Assembly: GCA_017618195.1 (NCBI GenBank)
Contig: JAFZUW010000074.1
Span: 62,001 to 126,000 of the forward strand
Origin: Lachnospiraceae bacterium
GTDB lineage: Bacteria; Bacillota; Clostridia; Lachnospirales; Lachnospiraceae
Direction of reading: 5' to 3'
DNA: 64,000 nucleotides
Part shown: in pieces, positions 26,410-35,413 of the stretch
How positions within the stretch are numbered: the first letter of the stretch is position 1
Layout of the letters: every line of letters begins with the position of its first letter
Position numbers and translations under genes: made by a program
Notes under the pieces: generated by a model
Told to the model about the DNA's origin: nothing
Database searches by the model: none
The model's input: the letters and a program-made list of their open reading frames with translations, nothing else

Positions 26410-28023
26410 TTATAATCTGCAGGAGCGGATCGCACGTCTGATCTCCGGGATTAAAGACGGTGCAACCGACAATTCATCCACCCCGAGAGCGATCAGTCTT
26501 GCGGTTGCTTCGGGATCGGCAGCGAGCTCGCCGCAAAGGCATACCGGTATTCCCTTCCGGTGCGCATTCTGAACCGTCAGCGTCAGCAGCCGCAATATGG
26601 CGTCATGCCACGGATCGTAATACTTCGAAACCGAACCGTTCATACGGTCCACCGCAAGCACGTACTGGGCAAGGTCGTTGGTACCGATGCTGAAGAAATC
26701 CGCATATTCCGAAAGACGGTCGCTGATCAATGCGGCGGACGGTGTTTCGATCATGATGCCCCTCTGTACGGCGGGCACTTCGATTCCTTCCTCCAAGAGG
26801 CTCTTCCGTACTTCGTCCTCCATCCGGATGATCTCCTTCATCTCCCATTCGGATGTGATCATCGGATACAATACCGCCACGTTTCCGAACTGCGCCGCGC
26901 GAAATATCGCGCGAAGCTGCGTACGGAACATATCCGGATTGTCAAAAGAAAGACGGATTGCGCGCTTTCCGAGCGCGGGGTTCTCCTCGTGCGGCATCCG
27001 AAGATACGACACCGGCTTATCCGTACCGATATCCACCGTACGGATCACAACCTTCTGTCCCTTCATTGCCGACGCAAAATCCTTATAGTAACGGAACTGA
27101 TCCTCTTCATCGGGAAGCTGGGCCGATTCCATAAACAGATATTCGCTTCGCAAAAGACCGATGCCTTCCGCTCCGGCAAGCGATGCCGCTTCCAGTTCCG
27201 AAGCATCCCCGATATTGGCGCGCAGAACGATATGCTTCCCGGACTTGGTAAGCGCGGGATCCGCAGGCTCGTCGGTCTGCCCGTCGTCCCGGCCCGCATC
27301 GGCCGCGGTAAGGCGCAGATATTCCTTCACGGTCTCAATATCCGGATCAACGATCAGCGTTCCGCGGGAACCGTCCAGAATCGCCTGATGACCGTCCCAC
27401 TGCGGATTGATCGTAATCCCGGTAAGCATCGGGATCCGCATGCTCTTTGCAAGAATCGACGCATGCGAATAAGCCGTACCCTGCTCGGTCACGATGCCGA
27501 GTATACGGCTTCGGTCCTGCTGCATCAGATCCGCGGGCGCGAGTTCCGAAGCCGCAAGAATATAAGGTTTATCGGGCTCACCCGAAACATGTTCTCCCAT
27601 CAAAGCGCGGAGCAGACGGTCCGTTACGTCTTTGATATCCTGCATCCTGGCGCGGAAATACGGATCGTCCATCTGCTCGAACATTTCGGCGAAATGCCTT
27701 CCCGCAAGTTCCACCGCGTATTCCGCACAAAGCTTCTTCTCCTCAATCGTTTCAAGTACGATGCTCCGGTAATCGACATCCTCCGCCATCATCGCATGCA
27801 CTTCGAAAATCTTGGCGTTCCACGGTCCGATGGTGCGGCTTGCCCGCTCGGAAAGCGCGCGGAGTTCCGCTGCCGCCTGCCGGACCGCAGCTTCATACCG
27901 TGCAATCTCCGTTTGTGTATCCGTTACGGGAACGGGCTGCACGCGAATGGGCCGCTCCGTACGGATGCGGATCTGACCGATTGCCGTTTTCGAAGATATT
28001 CTGTTTCCTCGGAGAGTTTCCAT
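26410..28023 (-). CDS. ptsI: PTS enzyme I (phosphoenolpyruvate-protein phosphotransferase)
   Basis: 537 residues from the ATG at 28023 (GGAGA seven bases upstream), slightly shorter than the usual 570. The N-terminal HPr-binding/phosphohistidine part has GIVTEQGTAYSHASILAKS with the active His (canonical GGxTSHxAI is altered to GTAYSHASI). The C-terminal PEP-binding barrel has GIGLLRSEYLFM, MIETPSAALISDRL, SIGTNDLAQYVLAVDR and the CLCGELAADP Cys. It passes phosphate from PEP to HPr for sugar import. No HPr gene is next to it; it is the last gene of an operon that begins with an acetyltransferase. Confidence 0.93.
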   Translation of the reverse strand: METLRGNRISSKTAIGQIRIRTERPIRVQPVPVTDTQTEIARYEAAVRQAAAELRALSERASRTIGPWNAKIFEVHAMMAEDVDYRSIVLETIEEKKLCAEYAVELAGRHFAEMFEQMDDPYFRARMQDIKDVTDRLLRALMGEHVSGEPDKPYILAASELAPADLMQQDRSRILGIVTEQGTAYSHASILAKSMRIPMLTGITINPQWDGHQAILDGSRGTLIVDPDIETVKEYLRLTAADAGRDDGQTDEPADPALTKSGKHIVLRANIGDASELEAASLAGAEGIGLLRSEYLFMESAQLPDEEDQFRYYKDFASAMKGQKVVIRTVDIGTDKPVSYLRMPHEENPALGKRAIRLSFDNPDMFRTQLRAIFRAAQFGNVAVLYPMITSEWEMKEIIRMEDEVRKSLLEEGIEVPAVQRGIMIETPSAALISDRLSEYADFFSIGTNDLAQYVLAVDRMNGSVSKYYDPWHDAILRLLTLTVQNAHRKGIPVCLCGELAADPEATARLIALGVDELSVAPSLIPEIRRAIRSCRL

Positions 28024-28039
28024 AGAGTCTCCTTTTCCG

Positions 28040-29287
28040 TTACGCGATTCCGTGTTCTTTAAAGAACTCCTTAAGAGCTTCCCCGGAAGCACATACGCTT
28101 CCGCTGACCGATCCGGGAGCCCCGCCGCCTTTGGCGCCGAAGCGTTCCTTTAATTCTTTCTGCAGTTCCGAAGCACTTTCGTTTCCTTCCATCAGATAAC
28201 GGAACCGTTCGGAATCCTGCGCAGCCGTTACGACACACAGACCGCCGTAATAATTCTTTGCTTCATCCATCGCGAACCGTAACAGTCCCGGATCCGCATC
28301 AAGCATAAACAAAGGACTGAGCGGAAGTGTTCCCGTCATGGTTTCTTTACCGCCGCACGCTGCGGCATCACCGCTTCCATGCGACGCGGCACCTTTAGCA
28401 CCGTACTCCGCGGTATCCTTTTCGTAACGTCTGCGGATTTCTTCGGACACAAGCTTCCGCTCCGCTTCCGTAAGCCGGAAGGAAAGCTGTTTCGATTCCT
28501 CCTGCAGCCGTTTAAGAGCAGCCGGGACGTCCTCCTGCTTCGCGCTCAGCAGCTGCCCCGCTTCCGAAAGAAGCGAAAGACACTCTCTGTAATGCTCAAG
28601 CGCACGCAGTCCGCAGCGGTACTGAAGCCTCACGCCGCCTTTATAATTCTCAAGGGAAATGATCTTCAAAAATCCGATTTCCGAAGTGTTTCGAACATGC
28701 GGCACGCAGCATGCGCACAGGTCGACGCCTTCGATTTCGACAAGCCGCACGGCTCCGTCGATTTCCTTCTTACTCCGATACGAAAGCGAAGCAAGTTCCG
28801 TTTCGGAAGGGATCCATGCACGGATTCTGTGTCCTTCGGTTATCACTCGGTTGGCGCGCTCCTCAAGCAACTGCACGTCTTCTTTTGAGAGTTTCCCGTT
28901 ATAGTCCATCGTGGCGCTGTTCTCACTCAGGTGGAACCCGACGTTCGAGAATCCGAACAGCCGGAACACGAGCCCGGAAAAGACATGCTCGCCTGAATGC
29001 ATCTGCATATTTCGGAACCGGTATTCCCAATCGATTTCTCCGTGAACCTCGGCTCCGGCAGTGATCAGTCCTTCAACCGTATGCACGATCTCACCGTTTC
29101 TGATCTGCACGTCCGTAACCGGAAGCCCGCAGATCGTTCCGCGGTCGCATGACTGTCCGCCCTCTTCGGGGAAGAACAGCGTCCGGTCAAGCGTCACAAA
29201 ACTCTGTCCTTCGGCCGTTTCCGCCGCTGTCACTTTCGCGTCAAATGAGACCGCATAAGAGTCCGTCTCATACAGCCGTTCCGTCAT
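28040..29287 (-). CDS. AlaX-type alanyl-tRNA editing protein with DHHA1 domain
   Basis: 415 residues. N-terminal second-additional-domain barrel with FFPEEGGQSCDRG, then the editing site HSGEHVFSGL (HxxxH) and CACCVPHVRNTSEIG (CxxxH), the four zinc ligands. A coiled linker leads to a DHHA1 domain at about 320-415 with a low-complexity Ala/Gly stretch near 300. Proteins of this build hydrolyse Ser- or Gly-tRNA(Ala). No catalytic aminoacylation core is present. Its ATG overlaps the stop of the nuclease gene (ATGA), so it is translationally coupled. Confidence 0.9.
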   Translation of the reverse strand: MTERLYETDSYAVSFDAKVTAAETAEGQSFVTLDRTLFFPEEGGQSCDRGTICGLPVTDVQIRNGEIVHTVEGLITAGAEVHGEIDWEYRFRNMQMHSGEHVFSGLVFRLFGFSNVGFHLSENSATMDYNGKLSKEDVQLLEERANRVITEGHRIRAWIPSETELASLSYRSKKEIDGAVRLVEIEGVDLCACCVPHVRNTSEIGFLKIISLENYKGGVRLQYRCGLRALEHYRECLSLLSEAGQLLSAKQEDVPAALKRLQEESKQLSFRLTEAERKLVSEEIRRRYEKDTAEYGAKGAASHGSGDAAACGGKETMTGTLPLSPLFMLDADPGLLRFAMDEAKNYYGGLCVVTAAQDSERFRYLMEGNESASELQKELKERFGAKGGGAPGSVSGSVCASGEALKEFFKEHGIA

Positions 29288-29865
29288 CGTATTCCCTCCA
29301 AAACCCGCCTGTATGCTTCCTTGACCTTGTTCCCGTTCTGATACAGATGAAACTCGGCGTGTCCGCTCGAAAGCACCAGCGCATTTACCATATTTTTCTT
29401 TATAAATGATGGTTCTACTGATGTAGTATCAGTGAGCCACACATAAGCTAAAAGCCGTCCGTAAAGGTCTCTGTTGTTCTTCTCATCCTCATATTCGAGG
29501 TAGAGCGTCTCCGTGTCCTTTAAAAGCTCCGTCAGATACTCCGAAGCCTTCCGTCCCTCCTCGGTATTCTTCGATTCATCGGGGTGTACGCTCTCCGGCG
29601 CATCGATCATCAAGAGCCGTACCGTCTCCTCGGTTCCGTCGGGCATCTTAACGCGGATCGTGTCCCCGTCGTACACCGACTTTAAGGTAACCCTGACCGT
29701 CTCCCCGCTCTGATTTCTTCGGAAAAGCCCGAGACCTCCGCGGAACCGGATCAGCGAACAGATCAGCACCGCAAGCATCAGAAGGCATACTGCCGCGATC
29801 AGAATGCGTCTGCGCCGCTTTCTCTTCCTCAGCCGGCCGAAATATTGATTCTGTCTGTCTTTCAT
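29284..29865 (-). CDS. Thermonuclease (SNase) family protein, membrane anchored
   Basis: 193 residues. A very basic N-terminus and one membrane helix (about 20-42) precede the staphylococcal nuclease OB-fold: VYDGDTIRVKMPDG, then RLLMIDAPESVHPDE and later NNRDLYGRLLAYVWL, giving the Arg...Glu...Arg active site pattern. It should cut DNA or RNA outside the cell with calcium. Both its ends overlap neighbouring genes by ATGA. Confidence 0.92.
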   Translation of the reverse strand: MKDRQNQYFGRLRKRKRRRRILIAAVCLLMLAVLICSLIRFRGGLGLFRRNQSGETVRVTLKSVYDGDTIRVKMPDGTEETVRLLMIDAPESVHPDESKNTEEGRKASEYLTELLKDTETLYLEYEDEKNNRDLYGRLLAYVWLTDTTSVEPSFIKKNMVNALVLSSGHAEFHLYQNGNKVKEAYRRVLEGIR

Positions 29866-31325
29866 TCACCCTGCGCCGTTTCCTTCGGCGCCTTTTCAAG
29901 ATAAGGCATCAGCTTCTGCCACTCGTGGCGGATTGTGTCGTCCGCGCCGCCGTAAGCAAAATCACTGAACGAATATTCATAAGCCGCGGTATATCCGGGC
30001 CTTGTTTCCTTTACCATCACACCGTACTCATCGTATGTGTATTCCCGCAGATTCCGTACCGTCCGGTCTTCGCGCAGGATCTCGCCGTCCGCGTAAATGC
30101 GCCCGTCCGCTCCCGAAAGGGCGTCCACATATACCGATGCGGCTTCTCCGTCCCGGTAGACCGCATATACGTCTCCCGCAACCGTTCCGTCACAGAAACT
30201 GAGCCTGATGTAATCTTCGCGCTCTTCGCCGTTCTTCCGGTATCCGCGCTCGATAAATCCGAACGAGGACGGGATGATCAGAAACGGTATCCTTCCCTTC
30301 CGGAACTCCTTATCGCTTCGCTCTTCTGTCTCCTCCTCAGCGAAAGCAGCCGTGCGGAATTCATCCAGTGCCTCCACGGAAAATGTGTAATCCGGCTTTT
30401 CATCTCCGGTCGTCGAAGTAAAATAAGCCACTTCGGAGATTCCGTTACTGAGTTCGCGGAATTCGTATTCGGTAACTCTTGACGGCGCACTGCTGTCCGC
30501 ACGGTCGACAATGACCGTGTTCGACTGGTACAAAGCATTGTACTCCGTCCATTGTCCGTCCTGCGTTACGCGTTTCTTTGTGATCTGGACATAATCCGCG
30601 GTCCGTTCCTTCACTCCGGCTCCCGCACGGATACGGTCTTCGATCACGCTCAAATAGGCTCCGTCATAGATATCCTTAAGCCCGCTCACCTTCGGCGTGA
30701 TTGTATCCTCTCCGAGATACAATGAACCGCTCGCGTCGGTCTCCGATACGATGTTCTGCTTTACCGGAAAGCGGAACGCCCATGCGCCCTCTTCCTCGTT
30801 GGCACTGATTGTCATTGCTTCCGCATCGGCCGAAACCATCAGAAGGTCCGTACCGTTCTGGCGGATCACATAGCGGTCCTCATAACGGAACAGCTCAAGC
30901 GTATTGTCCCCGTCCGTAATACTCTTTAAACGGCGTTCGTATTTGCCGATCTTAAGCATGTAAACGATGCCCTGTTCGGTCACATTCGAGGTGATCCGGA
31001 GCAGTTCGGTGTTCGCGCTGTTTTCAATGCGGTACTCGGTCAGCAGCCCCTTAATGAGCGTTGCTCCGTTTCCGAAAGCACCGGGCAGATTGTCTTTGGT
31101 CTCAATGCTGAGCATCCCCTGACACACCCAGCCGGCGCTGCAGCTGACCGGAAACGATGCAACGCCCTGTTTTACCGTGTCGGGTTCCTGTGTCGGCGCC
31201 TGTGTCACCTGTTCGGTAGGCGTCGGCTCTACAGGCTGCTTCTGCTGCTTCGTCTTCTTCTTGCCGCAGCCTGCCGCGGCCAATACCAAAGCAATGACGC
31301 AAGCGATCCGGATAATCCTTTTCAT
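29862..31325 (-). CDS. Lipoprotein of unknown function
   Basis: 487 residues. Signal peptide with lipobox LAAAGC (Cys near 20), a Lys/Gln- and Pro/Thr-rich linker, then a mostly beta-rich exported part with repeated YE-type strands and no motif I recognise. The sequence PDYTFSVEALDEFR and a basic RKGRIPFLIIPSSFGFIERG segment stand out. It is probably anchored outside the membrane. Its stop overlaps the start of the nuclease gene, and it starts 11 bases after the acetyltransferase gene ends. Confidence 0.8.
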   Translation of the reverse strand: MKRIIRIACVIALVLAAAGCGKKKTKQQKQPVEPTPTEQVTQAPTQEPDTVKQGVASFPVSCSAGWVCQGMLSIETKDNLPGAFGNGATLIKGLLTEYRIENSANTELLRITSNVTEQGIVYMLKIGKYERRLKSITDGDNTLELFRYEDRYVIRQNGTDLLMVSADAEAMTISANEEEGAWAFRFPVKQNIVSETDASGSLYLGEDTITPKVSGLKDIYDGAYLSVIEDRIRAGAGVKERTADYVQITKKRVTQDGQWTEYNALYQSNTVIVDRADSSAPSRVTEYEFRELSNGISEVAYFTSTTGDEKPDYTFSVEALDEFRTAAFAEEETEERSDKEFRKGRIPFLIIPSSFGFIERGYRKNGEEREDYIRLSFCDGTVAGDVYAVYRDGEAASVYVDALSGADGRIYADGEILREDRTVRNLREYTYDEYGVMVKETRPGYTAAYEYSFSDFAYGGADDTIRHEWQKLMPYLEKAPKETAQGE

Positions 31326-31336
31326 CGCCCTGCCTC

Positions 31337-31801
31337 CTATTTGTTGAACTCCGTAATGTTCGCTTCATTCAGAGTAAAGTCGTAATAGTTCAGATCATCG
31401 CGGAAAGTCCATCCCGCGCCTTTCCAGAACTGGTTTCCGAGCGAATTTCTCGTAAATGCGACAAGCGTTACCTTGTTGATCTTCTCGTCCTTAAGCGCCC
31501 GCATACAGGCTACCGCCATGGATTTGCCGATACCCTGGTTACGGTACTGTTCGCGTACGCATACGTGGTAAAATGTGCCCCTGCGGCCGTCATGGCCGCA
31601 CAGAATGGCGCCGATGATCTCGCCGTCCGGCTTCACCGCCACCATGCTCGTCTTCGGATTTCTCAAAAGAAAGCGCTCCACGCCCTCCCTGGAATCGTCG
31701 ATGGAACGGATGCCGAAGCCGTGAATGCTCTGCCAGAGGGCATACACTCCGCGGTAATCGTCCATTGTCATTACTCTGATCTGATAATCTGTTTTCTTCA
31801 T
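31337..31801 (-). CDS. GNAT family N-acetyltransferase
   Basis: 154 residues. MTMDDYRGVYALWQSI, then GAILCGHDGRRGTFYHVCV and the acetyl-CoA loop REQYRNQGIGKSMAVACMRAL (R-x-x-G-x-G), followed by NKVTLVAFTRNSLGNQFWKG. It is a typical small-substrate GNAT; target unknown. AAAGGAAACG precedes the ATG. It heads the operon lipoprotein/nuclease/AlaX/ptsI. Confidence 0.9.
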   Translation of the reverse strand: MKKTDYQIRVMTMDDYRGVYALWQSIHGFGIRSIDDSREGVERFLLRNPKTSMVAVKPDGEIIGAILCGHDGRRGTFYHVCVREQYRNQGIGKSMAVACMRALKDEKINKVTLVAFTRNSLGNQFWKGAGWTFRDDLNYYDFTLNEANITEFNK

Positions 31802-31865
31802 TGCGTTTCCTTTACGCGTTTTATAGTATTGCTGCCGTTTTCAGACATGCCGAAAATAGGCAAAA

Positions 31866-31898
31866 TGGGTGGCCCCATGTTTCATGAGATCCACCCAA
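31866..31898 (-). terminator. Probable terminator of the TIM-barrel isomerase gene
   Basis: Minus strand TGGGTGG / CCACCCA stem with a long loop, then TTTTGCC; weak T-tract. Confidence 0.5.
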
Positions 31899-31932
31899 TA
31901 CAATTCGGAGTTATTGCATCGCACCGAAGCCC

Positions 31933-32748
31933 TTATGCCCAGTTATGGCCGATCAGCCAGGTCTTGCTCTGCTCGAGCGCTTCGCTCGTCTTCGTCTCCA
32001 GAACGCAGTTTGCGTTGCACTTCTGGGCAAATTCGAGTCTCGTCTGAAGATCGATATCCCCATCGCCGAGTCCGAGATGGCTCGCCGGAGGATTGTCCTG
32101 ACCGTCATGCACATGGAAATGCACGATCCGGTTCCAGTTCTTCAAAAGGAACGGCATATCCGTCTCGCCGATTGCCTTCGAGTGGCCGATATCCCAGGTA
32201 AGGGCGAACTTCGGGCTCTCAAGGAGCAGGGCAATCGCTTCGGTTTCATACGGTTTGAAACCGTCGGTGTTCTCAATCGTAATGAGGATCTTCTCGGTTC
32301 CGATCCACTCTTCCACGAGGGTGCGGAAGCGGCGGAAGGCCTCAAGATATTCTTCCTTGCGGCTTTCATACAGCATTACCTTCTGATCGGGAAGCGTAAT
32401 GTGAATGCCGTGTACAAGGTGCATATTAATGATAAACGGGCTGTCCTCCGGGTTCAGCTCCGCAAGCTTCTTCGCAACGCGGATCGTTCTTCGCATCGTT
32501 TCCAGATATGCTTCCGCGGTCAGCGGATTGAACGTTGCAACATCAAATACTTCCTCCATATGGATGGAGTAGAAGATTCCCGCCTTCTCGGCAGCAGAAC
32601 GGAGAACTTCCGTGTTCTCAAGTCTGTCCACCTGATACTGCGGAAAATTCATATTCAATTCCACGAAAGAAAGACCGAGGCGTTCGCAAAGCTTTACGTC
32701 CTCTTCCAAAGACTTGTTCTCAATCAATGTCGGCATTCCGAATAACAT
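31933..32748 (-). CDS. Sugar phosphate isomerase/epimerase family TIM-barrel protein
   Basis: 271 residues of the AP-endonuclease-2-like xylose isomerase fold. Metal-ligand strands can be seen: ITIENTDG (Glu), LTWDIGHSKAIGE (Asp, His), VHFHVHDGQDN (His, Asp) and NCVLETKT (Glu). It may isomerise or epimerise a sugar phosphate, or act as a metal-dependent hydrolase; the family is too broad to choose. It has its own strong promoter and stands alone. Confidence 0.85.
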   Translation of the reverse strand: MLFGMPTLIENKSLEEDVKLCERLGLSFVELNMNFPQYQVDRLENTEVLRSAAEKAGIFYSIHMEEVFDVATFNPLTAEAYLETMRRTIRVAKKLAELNPEDSPFIINMHLVHGIHITLPDQKVMLYESRKEEYLEAFRRFRTLVEEWIGTEKILITIENTDGFKPYETEAIALLLESPKFALTWDIGHSKAIGETDMPFLLKNWNRIVHFHVHDGQDNPPASHLGLGDGDIDLQTRLEFAQKCNANCVLETKTSEALEQSKTWLIGHNWA

Positions 32749-32780
32749 AGTGAAGGACCTCCTGTTTCTTGATATAATCT

Positions 32781-32809
32781 ATTCTATTCGTTTCGGGCTT
32801 TCTTGTCAA
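32781..32809 (-). promoter_or_regulatory. Promoter of the TIM-barrel isomerase gene
   Basis: On the minus strand a perfect TTGACA (32804-32809), 17-base spacer, TAGAAT (32781-32786). Confidence 0.7.
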
Positions 32810-32851
32810 TCAAAGATAGCCTTCTTTTACGAATTATTATGCATTGCGGCA

Positions 32852-32882
32852 AAGGAAAAGGAAGCCCGTCGGAGCTTCCTTT
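32852..32882 (-). terminator. Terminator of the B12-regulated ecf operon
   Basis: Minus strand AAAGGAAGC / GCTTCCTTT stem (32857-32882) followed by a TTCC TTT-rich stretch, 12 bases after the last gene. Confidence 0.7.
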
Positions 32883-32893
32883 CCGGAATTGTA

Positions 32894-34513
32894 TTATTTT
32901 AAATCTTCCCCCAGATTTCGCGTATACAAAAACTCGATTTCATCGCCCGGAGCAACTTCCGCCTGACCGCATCCGACCGGCATGATTTCCCCGTTCACCC
33001 GGTAAATCCAGCCCGACATGCTTCCGTATGCAAATTCATACAGTCCGGCGATTCCTTTTACATAGACGGACCCTCCGCTTCCCGTATAATCCATTTGGAT
33101 CCGGTATTCCCTGGCCGCCTGATTCAATACGTCAAAGGCAGTGTCTCCCTGCCCGATTTTCACTTTCGTGACCGGAAGAATCACCGCATCGTCCGGTGCC
33201 CCCTGCTCTCCCGCGATCGTGTCGCAGCGGATGGTCAGGGTTACCTCGCCGATTGCGTCCTTCTTTCCGTCCCCCGTATAGTGCCGGTCCACGCTTTCGA
33301 TGCGCGTGCAGAACGTAAGAATGATCAGTCCTGCTGCCAATAAGGCCGGGCACAATACATTTTTCTTCGTAAGACGTTTCTTTCTCCACAGGATCAGAAG
33401 CGTCACAACAAGCAGCCCGAGTATCACGGCCGAAACGATAAACTGATACGGTGCAAAACGGCTGCCCGCTTTGTTCCCTTCCTTCACGGCTTCGGACGGT
33501 GTTTCATCCCTTCCGTCCGTTCCGTCCGGTTTCGTTTCTTCGGTCTTCCCGGAGGGCTCGTCGTCCGTTCCCCAGACGCTGCTTCTTTCCGCCACGTAAA
33601 GAGGCGTCTGCCCCGCAAGCAGCCGCTTGTAGGACGTCAATGCGCACAATACCTCCGCCGACGTGATTCCTGCCGGTTCCGATCCTTCGGTATGGCAGAA
33701 GGCTCCGCTTTCGTTTCGGAACCGCTCCAGCGTCGTCATCGGATTGTTTCCGTTCTTTTGGAACCTCGGATCCGTCATCGGATCGATCCCCAGGGAACAC
33801 AGGGCGATAATTACCTGGCTCGCGCTCTCACAGTTGTCCGAACCGAAGCTTTTGTATCCGCCGTTTTCAAGCTGGCAGGCGGAAAGAAACGAAACGCCTC
33901 TGTCCGCCGCTTCCTTCACCTCGGATATACCGCAGTACGGAGCAAGCGCTTCCAGAACCATCGACGTGACGTCCGGATCCCCGAAGTCGCCTTTGAGGCT
34001 CCATCCGCCGTCCTCACACTGCTTCCCGAGCAGTTCCGACGGTTCCGCATACGGAGTTCCGGTAAGCGTGCCGAAATGCAGTCCGTACACGAGGCTCATC
34101 AGATCTCCGGAAACGACGTGTTCTTTAATCGCCGCCTCGTCGACCTGCTTTCCGAGAAGCCACGCGGTCATCATCCGGTTCAGCCACGTTGCGTTTGCGA
34201 CCTTGGTCTGTTCCGTCGGGATGCGCTCCCGGTATTGTTTTGCAAAACTTGTGAAGTCGTATTTTCCGCCCTGATACAGTGCCAGAAAATACCACTCTAA
34301 CGGATGTTTCCCGAGCTGTCCGGCATCCTGATCAAGCCATGCCTGAACCGAGTCCGTGCCCGCAGAAGAACAGAGGCAGGAAAGGATTCCTTCCTCATAG
34401 CGTTCGGCCGGCCCGGATGACGATTCCGCCCGCACCGCCGGAATTGCAAGCAGTGCGAGCAGGATTGCCAGTATACCGGAACGGATTCGTTTTCTCCATC
34501 CGTTCTGTTTCAT
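32894..34513 (-). CDS. Transcobalamin-like membrane protein (alpha/alpha barrel plus DUF4430)
   Basis: 539 residues. Signal peptide (about 1-29), then an alpha/alpha-barrel region (about 36-325) of the prenyltransferase/squalene-cyclase type with repeats such as CEDGGWSLKGDFGDPDVTSM and ACQLENGGYKSFGSDNCESA. An acidic linker leads to two membrane helices (about 353-376 and 388-406). The C-terminal part (about 415-539) is a DUF4430 domain: IGQGDTAFDVLNQAAREY and GWIYRVNGEIMPVGCGQAEV. Animal transcobalamin and intrinsic factor combine the same two folds to enclose B12. By topology both domains lie outside the cell. It is the last gene of the riboswitch-controlled ecf operon, nine bases after the previous gene. 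Corrinoid binding is inferred from architecture and context. Confidence 0.82.
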   Translation of the reverse strand: MKQNGWRKRIRSGILAILLALLAIPAVRAESSSGPAERYEEGILSCLCSSAGTDSVQAWLDQDAGQLGKHPLEWYFLALYQGGKYDFTSFAKQYRERIPTEQTKVANATWLNRMMTAWLLGKQVDEAAIKEHVVSGDLMSLVYGLHFGTLTGTPYAEPSELLGKQCEDGGWSLKGDFGDPDVTSMVLEALAPYCGISEVKEAADRGVSFLSACQLENGGYKSFGSDNCESASQVIIALCSLGIDPMTDPRFQKNGNNPMTTLERFRNESGAFCHTEGSEPAGITSAEVLCALTSYKRLLAGQTPLYVAERSSVWGTDDEPSGKTEETKPDGTDGRDETPSEAVKEGNKAGSRFAPYQFIVSAVILGLLVVTLLILWRKKRLTKKNVLCPALLAAGLIILTFCTRIESVDRHYTGDGKKDAIGEVTLTIRCDTIAGEQGAPDDAVILPVTKVKIGQGDTAFDVLNQAAREYRIQMDYTGSGGSVYVKGIAGLYEFAYGSMSGWIYRVNGEIMPVGCGQAEVAPGDEIEFLYTRNLGEDLK

Positions 34514-34522
34514 GTTTTGTTC

Positions 34523-35413
34523 CTACTGCTCTTTCTTTTTGCTGAGAACACAGAAAAGAATGATGGCGATCAAAACCAATCCGCAGATGATCCCGAGGAT
34601 GATCCAACTATTCCCGCTGCCTGATTTTTCATTGCTGTCAGCGGTCTTCTCCGGAGCCTGAGTAGGTGCCTCAGTGGGCTTCTCATCGGGCGTGGGAGCG
34701 ATCGTGGGAGCCTCGGTCGGAGCTGCAGCCTCAACGGTTGCCACACATACCGGAGGAACCATCGTAACGCCGTCCTTCTTCGCGCTGATCACATGCTCGC
34801 CTGCACCGGAAAGCGTAATCTCCGCAGTGCCGTCCGCGGCCGTAACAACGCCTGCATCCTTACCGTCAACAAGGATCGTTGCGCCTTCCACGGGGCTGTT
34901 CAGCTGGGAATAGTCCGCTGCGTAACCGGCTGCGGAAAGGGTAAGGGTAACCTTGTCGCCGTCCTTGCCGGAAACGGTATTCTTGTCAAAGAAGCAATAG
35001 GTATCGGACCAAGCAACAAGGTCTCTGTAAATGTAAGCGTAAACATAGTCGCCGTCCTTAACCGGATCGCCGAGACCCATCGAAAATGCGTTGTTTACAA
35101 GGTAGCCGTATCCGGTACCGTTGTCATATCCCCACAGCAGGTCAAGCTGCAGGCCGTACGCGCCTACGGAGGTCTTGATACCCTTTTCGGCGCCGCCTTC
35201 GAAATATGCCTCATGAGCACATACGAGTGCATCGCCTACCGTAAGGGCTCCGTCGCCGTCAACGTCCGTAACGGTTACGGGCTTCTCTACGAGAACTGCT
35301 TCGCCGTTGTTGTCGGCAATCGACACAAACACTTTGGTGTCGTCCGCCAAAGCAACGCTGCTCAATCCGAGGAGCATTGCGAGGGACAATACAAGGATCA
35401 TTAGTTTTTTCAT
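34523..35413 (-). CDS. Exported membrane-anchored protein with DUF4430-like domain
   Basis: 296 residues. Signal peptide ending near LSSVALA; a first domain (about 30-150) with a calcium-loop-like DVDGDGALTVGDAL and GYGYLVNNAFSMGLGDPVKD followed by DGDYVYAYIYRD, which resembles the DUF4430/transcobalamin beta domain; then a PEGA-like beta segment (ATILVDGKDAGVVT); a Pro/Thr/Ala stalk; and a C-terminal membrane helix with a KKKEQ tail. It is probably a surface-exposed ligand-binding protein anchored next to the transporter. Its ATG overlaps the stop of the S component gene (ATGA). Confidence 0.75.
   Translation of the reverse strand: MKKLMILVLSLAMLLGLSSVALADDTKVFVSIADNNGEAVLVEKPVTVTDVDGDGALTVGDALVCAHEAYFEGGAEKGIKTSVGAYGLQLDLLWGYDNGTGYGYLVNNAFSMGLGDPVKDGDYVYAYIYRDLVAWSDTYCFFDKNTVSGKDGDKVTLTLSAAGYAADYSQLNSPVEGATILVDGKDAGVVTAADGTAEITLSGAGEHVISAKKDGVTMVPPVCVATVEAAAPTEAPTIAPTPDEKPTEAPTQAPEKTADSNEKSGSGNSWIILGIICGLVLIAIILFCVLSKKKEQ

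Noticed and set aside
26560-28062. 500-codon plus-strand frame
   Set aside because: Antisense to ptsI, with no motif.
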